From positions 1 through 49,662 of the forward strand of contig NZ_CAKZNK010000059.1 in NCBI RefSeq assembly GCF_937129525.1: a DNA stretch of 49,662 nucleotides, read 5' to 3'. The notes beneath the pieces are model-generated. The model was not told the DNA's origin, ran no database searches, and was given only the letters and a program-made list of their open reading frames with translations. The translations under genes were made by a program, and so were the position numbers. Below, piece by piece: positions 1 through 7,814 of the stretch; positions within the stretch are counted from its first letter, which is position 1; the number at the start of each line of letters is the position of its first letter. This DNA comes from an uncultured Chloroflexus sp. (lineage in GTDB: Bacteria > Chloroflexota > Chloroflexia > Chloroflexales > Chloroflexaceae).

Positions 1-41
1 CGAGCACTGAGCGTTTCGTGGTGATACAGGTCACGCATCAT
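1..41 (-). CDS. 5' end of an unknown leftward gene (partial)
   Basis: Only 13 codons and part of a fourteenth lie inside the window. The reading frame opens with two consecutive ATG codons and reads MMRDLYHHETLSA before leaving the left edge. The start is supported by an AAAGGAAG ribosome-binding site a few bases upstream and by a promoter at 93-120. The family cannot be recognised from so few residues. It is divergent from the ECF-type transporter gene at 309, and the operator-like repeats between them suggest controlled expression. Confidence 0.5.
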   Translation of the reverse strand, partial: MMRDLYHHETLSA

Positions 42-66
42 CGACCACTTCCTTTCATCAGATACA

Positions 67-144
67 TGGTGATATTTACCAGACTTGAAAACATTTTATC
101 ACGACATTGATAAAAGTCAACATGTAAATTGGTTAATATTACCA
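67..144. promoter_or_regulatory. Two related 15-bp dyads, TGGT-N7-ACCA, 63 bp apart
   Basis: TGGTGATATTTACCA (67-81) and TGGTTAATATTACCA (130-144) share arms and an AT-rich core. Their centres are 63 bp apart, close to six helical turns, and they bracket the TTTTATCA dyad and promoter at 93-120. Two equal sites on the same DNA face suit cooperative binding by one regulator. No regulator gene for them is in the window. Confidence 0.4.
93..120 (-). promoter_or_regulatory. Promoter of the leftward edge gene with an embedded 22-bp operator
   Basis: On the minus strand a -35 TTGACT (115-120) and a -10 TAAAAT (93-98) are separated by 16 bp. The stretch between them carries a perfect inverted repeat, TTTTATCA-N6-TGATAAAA (94-115), which fills the spacer and touches both boxes. 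A protein bound there would block RNA polymerase, so repression is the natural reading. The repressor is not identifiable from the window. Confidence 0.55.
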
Positions 145-270
145 TTTAATTGAATATTCACGACCTCTCATCGATTACATGTCATTAGCTCCATGCAAGC
201 GTCTCTGTTCGTTCTCACCCCATCGGCATACAATTGCAATCTACAGCGGCGGCACGCGGCGATCCACTGG

Positions 271-301
271 TTCACACCATCCCAACCGGATTTGGTATGA
301 T
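271..301 (+). promoter_or_regulatory. Promoter of the ECF-type S component gene
   Basis: A TATGAT -10 box (296-301) follows a weak -35 TTCACA (271-276) with a long 19-bp spacer. Transcription would begin at about 308-309, which coincides with the ATG at 309, so the message may be leaderless. No ribosome-binding site precedes that ATG. Confidence 0.4.
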
Positions 302-308
302 AGCGGCT

Positions 309-1121
309 ATGAACACATCTCCTTCACACCACAACCAGCCGGCGGCATGGGCCGGCAATCTGGCTCTGGCGCTCATCTGTTTGCTCGGCGCAATTGCGTT
401 TCTCTATCCTTTTGCCATGGGGCGCGCCGAGACCGGATTTGAGCAAGCGCATGCCACAACTGCGCCAATCTTCTTTGCGATACTCGGCCCTGCGTTGCTG
501 ATCCTGCTGATTGCCGAACTGAGTGCCGGTCGGCTCAACACGCGCGCACTGGCTACGCTTGGCGTACTCGCCGGTGTGGTCGCATTGTTGCGCCTGCCAG
601 CCGGGCCTGGTGACTCGCCAACCTTTTTCTTTTTGATCATCCTGGCCGGTTATGTGTACGGCGCTCGTTTCGGTTTTTTGCTCGGCGCGTTGGGATTGCT
701 CGTCTCAGCGCTCCTCACCGGTGGAATAGGGCCATGGCTACCCTTTCAGATGTTTGTCAGCGGCTGGATGGGTATGAGTGCCGGATTGCTGACACCGCTC
801 GGTCGCAGTCTAAAACCGGGGGGATGGGGCGAGCTGACCATGCTGGCAGGTTTCGGCTATCTGTGGGGATTCCTCTTCGGAGCGCTGATGAACCTCTGGT
901 TTTGGCCGTTTGCGCCAGCCGGCTCGCTCGGCTGGACGCCAGGCTCTGGGCTGACGGCCACGATCCAGCAATACTTCATCTTCTACACGGTGACTTCGCT
1001 GGCATGGGACGCCACGCGCGCGTTGGGGAATGCGCTGTTGATTGCGCTGCTAGGGCGATTAGCTCTCAAAGAATTACGCCGTTTTCGCAACCGATTCTGG
1101 TTTGCAGTGGATGCTCATTGA
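309..1121 (+). CDS. ECF-type transporter substrate-binding (S) membrane component
   Basis: This 270-residue protein is almost entirely hydrophobic, with about seven predicted membrane helices starting near residue 17. It ends in a basic cytoplasmic tail (KELRRFRNRF). The segment GGIGPWLPFQMFVSGWMGMS and the overall pattern resemble S components of energy-coupling-factor importers that take up vitamins or cobalamin-like compounds. The family is recognised by eye, and the substrate is not assigned. An upstream in-frame start at 234 is possible, but 309 fits the promoter. No ATPase or T component is adjacent, so it would share a module encoded elsewhere. It converges on the ammonium channel gene. 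Confidence 0.6.
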   Translation: MNTSPSHHNQPAAWAGNLALALICLLGAIAFLYPFAMGRAETGFEQAHATTAPIFFAILGPALLILLIAELSAGRLNTRALATLGVLAGVVALLRLPAGPGDSPTFFFLIILAGYVYGARFGFLLGALGLLVSALLTGGIGPWLPFQMFVSGWMGMSAGLLTPLGRSLKPGGWGELTMLAGFGYLWGFLFGALMNLWFWPFAPAGSLGWTPGSGLTATIQQYFIFYTVTSLAWDATRALGNALLIALLGRLALKELRRFRNRFWFAVDAH

Positions 1122-1148
1122 CAGGCTGCGCTTAAGCGCAAAAGAAAA

Positions 1149-1173
1149 CCCCTCCTCCATTCAGGAGGAGGGG
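1149..1173 (-). terminator. Rho-independent terminator of the ammonium channel gene
   Basis: A perfect 10-bp stem, CCCCTCCTCC paired with GGAGGAGGGG around a 5-nt loop, is followed on the minus strand by TTTTCTTTT. It lies 27 bp beyond the amt stop codon. A second GGAGGAGGGG at about 1180-1189 could compete for the same arm. Confidence 0.85.
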
Positions 1174-1199
1174 GCGCAAGGAGGAGGGGAAATATTCTA

Positions 1200-2615
1200 T
1201 TACTTGGCCAGCGCGCCGCTCACGCCACTGCCCGCCGGAGTGCCCGCCAGATCGGGGTAAGCAACCATGCCGTGCTCGCCGATGTCGAGGCCAGCCTCTT
1301 CTTCCTCTTTGCTCACGCGCAGACCGATCGTCGCCTTGATAGCGAAGAACATCAGCGCCGCAGTCGCTACCGTCCATAAACCGATTACCACCACACCAAC
1401 CAATTGCGAGATGAGCAGGGTCGCGCCACCGCCGTAGAACAAACCAGTCGTGCCGGTATTGCCAGGAACTGAAGCGAAGAGACCGACCGCCAGCGTTCCC
1501 CAGATGCCACTGAACAGGTGAACCGGAACTGCGCCGACCGGATCATCGATCTTGAGCTTCTCGAGCAGCTCAGCCGAGAAGACAACGACCGGACCAGCGA
1601 TGAAGCCGATAATAATTGCTGAAAGCGGATCGACGTAGGCGCAACCAGCCGTGATCGCCACCAGGCCACCCAGAACACCGTTGAGGGTCTGGCCCAGATC
1701 GGGCTTGCCATAGCGCAGCCACGCGGTGAAGAGGGCGCCTAATGCGCCAGCCGCCGCTGCCAGGTTCGTCGTCACCGCCACCAGCGCCACCGCATCGGCA
1801 TCACCTTGCGACGCAATCGCCAGTTGTGAACCGGGGTTGAAGCCGAACCAGCCCAGCCAGAGGATGAATGTGCCCAGCGCAGCCAGCGACATGTTGTGGC
1901 CAGGAATGACACGCGGCTTGCCATCAGGGCCGAAGCGACCGAGGCGCGGGCCAAGGATCATAGCGCCTACCAGCGAGGCCCAGCCGCCAACGCTGTGTAC
2001 CACCGTGCTGCCAGCGAAATCGGTAAAGCCCCAGTTCCCTTCAGTGCTACCACTGTAGGTATTCAACCAGCCGGCGCCACTCCAGACCCAGTGAACAACA
2101 ACCGGGTAGATGAAGAGTGAGATGATGAAGCTGTAGACGAGATAAGCGACAAACTTTGTGCGTTCGGCCATCGCGCCAGCCACGATGGTTGCCGCTGTGC
2201 CAGCGAACACGACCTGGAAGAACCAGCTTGCCAGCACTGGAATCTCACCCTCTGCCGTAACATTGGCGAGGAAGAACTGGTCGGTGCCGATGAAGCCATT
2301 CGCTGAAGTGCCGTAAGCGATGCCCCAACCGACTGCCCAGAAGGCGATTGAGCACATCACGAAATCCATCAGGTTCTTAAACAGAATGTTGGTTGTGTTT
2401 TTCGAGCGGGTCAGACCGGCGGTCAACATCGCAAAACCGGCCTGCATAAAGAAGACCAGCGCAGCAGCAATGAAGAGGAAGAACGTATTCATGGCTACTG
2501 CAAGTTCTGTCGTTGTTGGCCCTTCCTGCGCAAATGCCCGTCCGCTACCCACCAGCCAGAGACCGAGGCCAATACCAAGACCGAGACCGATCTTTGTGCG
2601 CCATGCAAGCTTCAT
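1200..2615 (-). CDS. amt: Ammonium channel, Amt family
   Basis: This 471-residue inner-membrane channel carries ammonium/ammonia into the cell. The N-terminus looks like a signal peptide ending at GRAFAQ, followed by the typical Amt order of eleven hydrophobic segments. Family motifs include [17 protein letters not shown] in the first helices, [12 protein letters not shown] carrying the first pore histidine, and [16 protein letters not shown] carrying the second. Length is normal. The start is set by an AAGGAG site. No GlnK/PII gene is adjacent, which is unusual because amt is often linked to glnK. The upstream leader holds two inverted repeats, and a strong terminator follows. Confidence 0.95.
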   Translation of the reverse strand: MKLAWRTKIGLGLGIGLGLWLVGSGRAFAQEGPTTTELAVAMNTFFLFIAAALVFFMQAGFAMLTAGLTRSKNTTNILFKNLMDFVMCSIAFWAVGWGIAYGTSANGFIGTDQFFLANVTAEGEIPVLASWFFQVVFAGTAATIVAGAMAERTKFVAYLVYSFIISLFIYPVVVHWVWSGAGWLNTYSGSTEGNWGFTDFAGSTVVHSVGGWASLVGAMILGPRLGRFGPDGKPRVIPGHNMSLAALGTFILWLGWFGFNPGSQLAIASQGDADAVALVAVTTNLAAAAGALGALFTAWLRYGKPDLGQTLNGVLGGLVAITAGCAYVDPLSAIIIGFIAGPVVVFSAELLEKLKIDDPVGAVPVHLFSGIWGTLAVGLFASVPGNTGTTGLFYGGGATLLISQLVGVVVIGLWTVATAALMFFAIKATIGLRVSKEEEEAGLDIGEHGMVAYPDLAGTPAGSGVSGALAK

Positions 2616-2650
2616 GAGAAAAACTCCTTAAACCGTAGTGCTGCTCAGCG

Positions 2651-2682
2651 ATTGCATGCAATCCATGGTTTCAGACACCATG
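2651..2682 (-). promoter_or_regulatory. Palindrome and inverted repeat in the amt leader
   Basis: A perfect 12-bp palindrome ATTGCATGCAAT (2651-2662) is followed directly by CATGGT-N7-ACCATG (2664-2682), 36-67 bp upstream of the amt start. They could be operator sites or an mRNA hairpin. No regulator is identified. Confidence 0.35.
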
Positions 2683-3175
2683 AGATTTTAGAAAAAATGC
2701 ACAAACCATCTGCCTCTGCCTCGTCGCAGGCCAAATCAGCTTCATCGCGCGCGCAAGCGACCAGTGGCCCTTGCTATGAACTTGTGAAAAGAGAAGGCAA
2801 TTCCGAACAGTTATGCACCCCTGAAACGATTCCTCGCTCTGGCGCGCGTGGTTCATACTGCAACGCCGCAGATGATGCTCACGCAGCGCGTGTTCACCCC
2901 CTTGCAATCTACGCATCCTGGCGATCACCAATTTGTGCAGTCATTAGACATCGGTATGATAACAAGCTTGCTTCAGTCTGCCAATGGATAGGTTTGCCAA
3001 TGTTTGCAAGTAGCGGATTGGATCTTTTGCATAAGCAGGTCATCACGAGACACAACATCCTTCTACCCCTAGCGCCGGCAGAATATGAACAACGCGACAG
3101 AGCCCGGTTTCAAACCACCCCCCAATCGCTCACGTTTGGTCAGACGCTTCTGTCCGATCGGATAGCAAAACCGTT

Positions 3176-3203
3176 TTGCGCGTTAGTAAAAATTTGGTAT
3201 AAT
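3176..3203 (+). promoter_or_regulatory. Promoter of the zinc-ribbon gene
   Basis: A -35 TTGCGC (3176-3181), a 16-bp spacer and a consensus TATAAT (3198-3203) preceded by TTGG. The leader would be about 130 nt long before the ATG at 3343. Confidence 0.65.
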
Positions 3204-3342
3204 CAACATTCAAGAGTGGTTCGGATTTGGTACGCGCTAGCGCTCCCCCGCTGAGACTCCCCTCGGTCGAGTACGGACGCAACGCAGCCTTACGCACCGG
3301 CCCAATAAACCCTTCGTTGTTCTGCTAGAGGAGTAGCGAGCC

Positions 3343-3681
3343 ATGAGCTTCGCAGACAAGACCCTTACCTGTCGGGATTGTGGGATGGATTTCGTTTTCA
3401 CAGCGGGAGAGCAGCAATTTTACGCTGCCAAAGGCTTCACCAATGAGCCGGTGCGTTGCCCATCGTGTCGCAAAGCGCGCAAGACTCAAATGAGTGCCCC
3501 GGCAGAGCGTCATCGTGTTGCTCATACTGCGCCAGTTGGGCGTGAGCGAGTAAATTACCAGGTGACGTGCGCCAGTTGTGGACAAGAAACGACCGTTCCA
3601 TTCGTTCCCCGCGGCACCAAGCCGGTCTACTGTAGCTCGTGTTTTAACCGAATGCGGGGCAGTCAACGCTCGATGTTCTGA
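3343..3681 (+). CDS. Small double zinc-ribbon protein
   Basis: This 112-residue basic protein has two four-cysteine ribbons. The first is C10-x2-C13 with CPSC near residues 38-41, enclosing DFVFTAGEQQFYAAKGF. The second is CASCGQ near residues 77-82 with YCSSC near 97-101. Such ribbons bind one zinc each and usually contact nucleic acid or protein. Similar small proteins are common in Chloroflexota and cyanobacteria, but their job is unknown to me. A SD AGAGGAG sits 9 nt before the ATG. It is a single-gene unit with its own promoter and terminator, which suggests high, independent expression. Confidence 0.8.
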   Translation: MSFADKTLTCRDCGMDFVFTAGEQQFYAAKGFTNEPVRCPSCRKARKTQMSAPAERHRVAHTAPVGRERVNYQVTCASCGQETTVPFVPRGTKPVYCSSCFNRMRGSQRSMF

Positions 3682-3774
3682 CAGGCGATGGTGACCGCGC
3701 TGCGATACCACAGCTTGTGCCATCGTCAGTTGCGCATCAGATAGAAACCTGGCAAGCAGTGTCCTGATACCTGT

Positions 3775-3812
3775 AACCCACTCTCGGCTCTGGAGTGGGT
3801 TCGGTGTTTTTT
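3775..3812 (+). terminator. Rho-independent terminator of the zinc-ribbon gene
   Basis: A 9-bp stem, AACCCACTC (3775-3783) with GAGTGGGTT (3793-3801), is followed by CGGTGTTTTTTG. Confidence 0.85.
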
Positions 3813-3982
3813 GTTGAGCTATATCAGGTGGTTTGCATGCGCGCAGAGCGGATGGGTATCCCTCTATCCGGTTCAATCGCCGATCCGTCATCATGGACGC
3901 TCTTCCCTGCATCTTCCCCGTCGATGAACGGTTGCGCTTGCCGGTGTGACTGGTCTCTCAACAACCAGCTACAATTCCCCTA

Positions 3983-4240
3983 CGCTGCAAGCTGCGCGCC
4001 CTCTATACGCCAACCCAGCCCGGTTGACCGGTCTGATCCCTTCCCGCATCGCATCATGACAGCTCACAATGCGCCCACTCTGCGCGGCAAGCCGCGCGCT
4101 CTATACGCCAACCCAGCCCGGTTGACCGGTCTGATCCCTTCCCGCATCGCATCATGACAGCTCACAATGCGCCCACTCTGCGCGGCAAGCCGCGCGTCCT
4201 CTACGCGCCAAGCCCGCCCGGTTGACCAGATCGAACCTCG
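3983..4240. repeat. 98-bp tandem direct repeat, about 2.5 copies
   Basis: The block 4003-4100 is repeated at 4101-4198 with only the last two positions differing. It is bordered by a degenerate start (3983-4002) and a diverged third copy (4199-4240). Each unit contains a self-complementary GCGCGG-CAAG-CCGCGC hairpin (4082-4097, 4180-4195; degenerate at 3983). No open reading frame uses the repeat. Near identity points to recent duplication or gene conversion. It fills most of the 678-bp gap between the zinc-ribbon gene and tetR; the rest (3813-3982) shows nothing I can name. Confidence 0.85.
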
Positions 4241-4288
4241 CCAATGCTTCCCATGAAATGCTTTCCATGACAAAATCTGTGCAAGATA

Positions 4289-4318
4289 TTGACAAATCTT
4301 CGACAATCATGCTATATT
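4289..4318 (+). promoter_or_regulatory. tetR promoter
   Basis: A consensus -35 TTGACA (4289-4294), an 18-bp spacer and TATATT (4313-4318). The operator at 4320-4335 begins 1 bp downstream of the -10 box and covers the transcription start. Confidence 0.7.
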
Positions 4319-4319
4319 A

Positions 4320-4335
4320 CTTACCGGTCGGTAAG
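4320..4335 (+). promoter_or_regulatory. TetR-type operator
   Basis: TTACCG-GT-CGGTAA (4321-4334), extending to CTTACC...GGTAAG. This is the dyad commonly bound by TetR/AcrR repressors of efflux genes. Its place over the transcription start implies that the adjacent regulator represses itself and the downstream efflux genes. Confidence 0.75.
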
Positions 4336-4359
4336 AATAGATGAGATTGGTCTTTTGAA

Positions 4360-5004
4360 ATGACAGAGTTCAACCTGACGCTCGATCCGCGGATCATTGA
4401 TAGCCCCACTGCGCTACGCATTCTCGACGTGGCTGGCCACCTTTTTATGCAGCGTGGTTATCGAGCGGTTTCGATTAATGACATCATCAATGCCGCCGGT
4501 GTCACTAAACCCACGCTTTACTACTACTTCAGTGACAAAGAGGAACTGTTTGTACAGATGGGATTGCGCGTCCTCATAACAATGAGTGAACCGCTGGCCG
4601 AATTGGTCAGCGCAGATCTTCCGCTCGTCGAGCGGTTGCGCGCCATCGCGACCTTGCTGATTAACGGGTACGAAGGCGATATGCGGGTGATGCGCCATGA
4701 GATGATGGAACACCTGGGTGAAGCGGCTCGCGCCCGGCTGAGCGCTGCGTTCTACCAGCATCTGTTTGAGCCGCTGATCCGACTCATGCGTGAAGCCGGC
4801 GCTGCCGGTCTCATCCGCAACGATCTCGCGCCAACGATGCTCGCGACCCTCTTTCTCAGTCTGTGCGAGACATTTCACGAATTGACGCCCACCAATCCGT
4901 TCACGCGCTGGGTTGGTGAGGTATCACCGGCTTTACTGGTCGATCTTTTTCTCAATGGCGCTGGCAGACGGGCCACGCCCAATCCGTTGACAGGAGCAGC
5001 ATAA
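4360..5004 (+). CDS. TetR/AcrR-family transcriptional repressor
   Basis: This 214-residue protein has an N-terminal helix-turn-helix typical of TetR: ILDVAGHLFMQRGYRAVSI, then IINAAGVTKPTLYYYFSDKEELF at about residues 40-64. The remainder is the variable ligand-binding domain. It sits first in an operon with a membrane-fusion protein, an ABC ATPase and a permease, so it most likely senses a substrate of that pump. Self-repression is inferred from the dyad over its promoter. The stop is three bases before the next gene. The ligand is unknown. Confidence 0.9.
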   Translation: MTEFNLTLDPRIIDSPTALRILDVAGHLFMQRGYRAVSINDIINAAGVTKPTLYYYFSDKEELFVQMGLRVLITMSEPLAELVSADLPLVERLRAIATLLINGYEGDMRVMRHEMMEHLGEAARARLSAAFYQHLFEPLIRLMREAGAAGLIRNDLAPTMLATLFLSLCETFHELTPTNPFTRWVGEVSPALLVDLFLNGAGRRATPNPLTGAA

Positions 5005-5007
5005 CTT

Positions 5008-6768
5008 ATGAGTACGATACCCCAGTCTCGCCCCCGTTTCGGTCTTCCACGTCTTTCCTGGCCGGTCTTGATTGCCGCTGGCTTGCTACTGGCCGTTATC
5101 GTGACAGTCATTGTTCGATTGACTACCGCTTCTACGACCGATCCACTTGCCGGTGTCACGCTAGCGCCGGTTGTGCGCGGCGATCTGCGTCTGACCGTCA
5201 ACGCCACTGGATCGATTGAACCGAATCAGACGGCAGCGTTGAGCCTGACCATTCCTGGCCGGGTGCAAGAGGTATTGGTAACGGTCGGGCAGCAGGTGAC
5301 TGCTGGCGATCCATTGTTACGGCTCGATGATCGCCAACTGCGGGCCGATGTGGCCGCAGCGCAGGCGGCAGTGGCGCTCGCCCAGGCCGATTTGCAGGCG
5401 CTGCGCGAACGGGCGACACCGGAGCAGCAGGCGGAAGCTGCGGCGCTGGTGGCGGCGGCGCAAGCTGGTTTGGCCCAGACCCAGGCGAGTGTGACTCCGG
5501 CGGATGTAGCCGCAGCGCAGGCAGCGGTAGAAGAGGCCCGCGCGCGGTTGCAGGAGTTGCTTAATGGGCCAACCCCAGAGCAGCGCGCGCGCGCTGAGGC
5601 GGCGCTCACGCAGGCCAAAGCCGAACTTGAGCGCCAGCGCGAGCTGTTGTCAGCAGCCAAATCTGAAGCGCAAGCCCGGATTGAAGCGCAGGCTAATGTG
5701 GTTCGCAATGCGCAGAGCGCGTATAGTGATGCCTACTGGAATTGGGAACACGTCAAAGCCAAAGGAACCGATCCGCGCAGCGGACGCTCGCTCAATGAAG
5801 CTGAGCAGCGCGATTTCGAGCGCGCATTTGAGCGCGCCGCCCGCGCATTGGCCGACGCAGAAGCAGGGCTGGCACAGGCGCAGATCGCCTATCAGACGGC
5901 AGTGCAGAATGAGATTAGCGGTCTGGCTGCCGCTGAGGCGCGGGTCGCCAGCGCGCAAGCCGATCTCGATGCGCTGCTGGCCGGGCCGAATACCGACACC
6001 GTAGCCGCTGCGCGCGCCCAATTGGCCCGCGCCGAAGCTGAATTGGCCCGCTTGACCGGCGCGGCTCGCCAGAGCGCGATTGTCGTTCAGCAGGCGCAGC
6101 TTGAAGCGGCTCAGGCGCGTCTGGCTCAACTCACCGCCGATCCACGCGCCAGCGATCTAGCCCGCGCTGAAGCCCGTCTCGCCCAGGCTCAGGCCCAGCT
6201 CGAAGCTGCGCGCATCCGGCTTGATGAAGCGACTCTGCGCGCGCCCTTCGCCGGCGTGGTCGCTGCAGTTGATGTTGCGCCCGGTGAAGCCGTTGGCAAT
6301 CAGGCGCCCATCATCTTGATCGATGTGAGCCGGTATCTGATCAAAGTGACGGTTGACGAAGTTGACATTAGCCGCGTTACGACCGGTCAACCGGTTGAGG
6401 TGACAGTTGACGCCCTCGATGCTCCGCCGTTCCGCGGGCAAGTGGTCAATGTTGAGCCGTTGCCTGCCGGCAACAGCGGGGTGACTGCGTACCAGGTCAC
6501 CATCGCCTTCGATCCCGCCGGTCAACCGGTGCGCCCAGGCATGACAACCACAACCGCGATTATTGCCGCAACTCGAAGCAACGTATTGCAGATCCCGGTC
6601 ACCGCGATTCGCAATGTCGGCGCAAAGACACTGGTTGATGTGGTGACAGTGGCAGAAAACGGACAGCGCGCCTTGAGCGAACGGTCGGTGCTGGTCGGGC
6701 TGCGCGCCAATGGTATGGTCGAAATCCAGAGTGGCCTGGCCGAGGGTGAGCAGGTAGTGGTGCGTTGA
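5008..6768 (+). CDS. Periplasmic adaptor (HlyD/MacA-type membrane-fusion protein)
   Basis: This 586-residue protein has one N-terminal membrane helix (about residues 16-40). A barrel-sandwich strand follows (GRVQEVLVTVGQQVTAGDPLLRLDD). Next comes an exceptionally long alanine/glutamine-rich coiled-coil region (about 105-400), then the return strand TLRAPFAGVVAAVDVAPGEAV and a beta-barrel. Usual MacA proteins are nearer 370-400 residues, so the hairpin is extended or built of repeated units. It would bridge the ABC permease to the outside of the cell envelope. Chloroflexus-type cells lack a classical lipopolysaccharide outer membrane, so the outer partner, if any, is unclear. Confidence 0.9.
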   Translation: MSTIPQSRPRFGLPRLSWPVLIAAGLLLAVIVTVIVRLTTASTTDPLAGVTLAPVVRGDLRLTVNATGSIEPNQTAALSLTIPGRVQEVLVTVGQQVTAGDPLLRLDDRQLRADVAAAQAAVALAQADLQALRERATPEQQAEAAALVAAAQAGLAQTQASVTPADVAAAQAAVEEARARLQELLNGPTPEQRARAEAALTQAKAELERQRELLSAAKSEAQARIEAQANVVRNAQSAYSDAYWNWEHVKAKGTDPRSGRSLNEAEQRDFERAFERAARALADAEAGLAQAQIAYQTAVQNEISGLAAAEARVASAQADLDALLAGPNTDTVAAARAQLARAEAELARLTGAARQSAIVVQQAQLEAAQARLAQLTADPRASDLARAEARLAQAQAQLEAARIRLDEATLRAPFAGVVAAVDVAPGEAVGNQAPIILIDVSRYLIKVTVDEVDISRVTTGQPVEVTVDALDAPPFRGQVVNVEPLPAGNSGVTAYQVTIAFDPAGQPVRPGMTTTTAIIAATRSNVLQIPVTAIRNVGAKTLVDVVTVAENGQRALSERSVLVGLRANGMVEIQSGLAEGEQVVVR

Positions 6769-6901
6769 TGCGCATGCCATCGCGCTCTATGACTGATGTC
6801 GTCGTGTTGTGTATCGATCTTAAACACCTGAACTTACCAATAGACGGGGAGTGACACGTTCACTTCGACCGGTCACTTCCCCCACAAGCAAGGAGTCTAC
6901 T

Positions 6902-7702
6902 GTGACAACGGAATACCTTGGCCGACCAATTGTCGAACTTCGCAACATCCGCAAGACCTTTCCTACCGGCGACGGCGAGTTCCTGGCGCTTGACGATATT
7001 AGCCTGACGATTAGCGAAGGCGAGATGGTGGCAATTATGGGACCATCAGGGAGCGGCAAGAGCACATTGATGACCCTGATCGGATTGCTCGACAGTCCGA
7101 CCTCTGGTCAGTATCTGCTCGACGGCATCGATGTCTCGCGCTTGAACCGACAGGAACAGGCTCGCATCCGCAACCGCAAACTGGGCTTTGTGTTTCAGAA
7201 CTTTAACTTGCTCCCGCGCCTGACAGCGCAGAAGAATGTGGAGCTGCCGCTGGTGTATGGGCGGATCGGAGCGCGCGAGCGCGCTGCGCGGGCCCGCGCA
7301 GCGCTAGAGGCGGTCGGGCTTGGACACAAACTTGACAGTCTGCCCAATACGCTGTCAGGCGGGCAGAAGCAGCGGGTTGCGATTGCGCGCGCGCTGGTAC
7401 ATGATCCGGCGATCATCCTGGCCGACGAGCCAACCGGCGCGCTCGATACGCGCACCGGCGCCGAGATTCTGGCCCTCTTTCGCGAATTGAACCGCGATCA
7501 GGGGCGCACGATTATCATCGTTACTCATGACCCTGAAATTGGCCGCCATATGGATCGGGTGATCGGACTGCGCGATGGACGGCTGGTCGATAACATTCTC
7601 AGCGAGTATTACGGTGTCGAGGTGCTGGAAGAGGTTGAGCGCGCGCGCGGCCTCGAGCCGGTTCCAGTGCCGGTGCGCCGCCCAACCGACGAGGCAGCCT
7701 GA
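6902..7702 (+). CDS. ABC transporter ATPase of the MacB/LolD type
   Basis: The protein is 267 residues from the GTG start at 6902, chosen because an AGGAG lies 6 nt upstream; the frame is open to 6851. It has Walker [11 protein letters not shown]-loop [10 protein letters not shown], signature LSGGQKQR, Walker [13 protein letters not shown] and H-loop VTHD. It ends with an acidic, proline-rich tail. It powers the FtsX-type permease encoded 112 bp downstream, together with the adaptor upstream. In classical MacB the ATPase and permease are fused; here they are split. Confidence 0.93.
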   Translation: MTTEYLGRPIVELRNIRKTFPTGDGEFLALDDISLTISEGEMVAIMGPSGSGKSTLMTLIGLLDSPTSGQYLLDGIDVSRLNRQEQARIRNRKLGFVFQNFNLLPRLTAQKNVELPLVYGRIGARERAARARAALEAVGLGHKLDSLPNTLSGGQKQRVAIARALVHDPAIILADEPTGALDTRTGAEILALFRELNRDQGRTIIIVTHDPEIGRHMDRVIGLRDGRLVDNILSEYYGVEVLEEVERARGLEPVPVPVRRPTDEAA

Positions 7703-7814
7703 TTAGCGCCCTGCCTTGCGCGACGAGCGCAGATCGTTGCGCGCGAACGCTGGCAGTGCGCTCGACATCTGCGGCGCATCAAGATAGACAAGAACGTGTA
7801 AAGAGGAAGATGGT

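Larger units (their letters stand above)
2616..3342. other. 727-bp intergenic region between amt and the zinc-ribbon gene
   Basis: I see no credible gene here. The longest open frame (2652-3254, plus strand) has a cysteine/histidine/serine-rich translation and no ribosome-binding site. A possible promoter, TTGTGC (2933-2938), 16 bp, TATGAT (2955-2960), points rightward into a stretch without a gene and could drive a small RNA. The clear promoter at 3176-3203 serves the zinc-ribbon gene. Confidence 0.4.

Noticed and set aside
2652-3254. 200-residue open frame upstream of the zinc-ribbon gene
   Set aside because: No ribosome-binding site, composition rich in His/Cys/Ser, no recognisable domain, and it spans the zinc-ribbon promoter.
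3325-3912. 195-residue minus-strand frame over the zinc-ribbon gene
   Set aside because: It overlaps a clear gene with promoter, SD and terminator on the other strand, and the translation has no domain.
5226-6129. Long minus-strand frames inside the adaptor gene
   Set aside because: They are shadows produced by the GC-rich, alanine-coding coiled-coil region.
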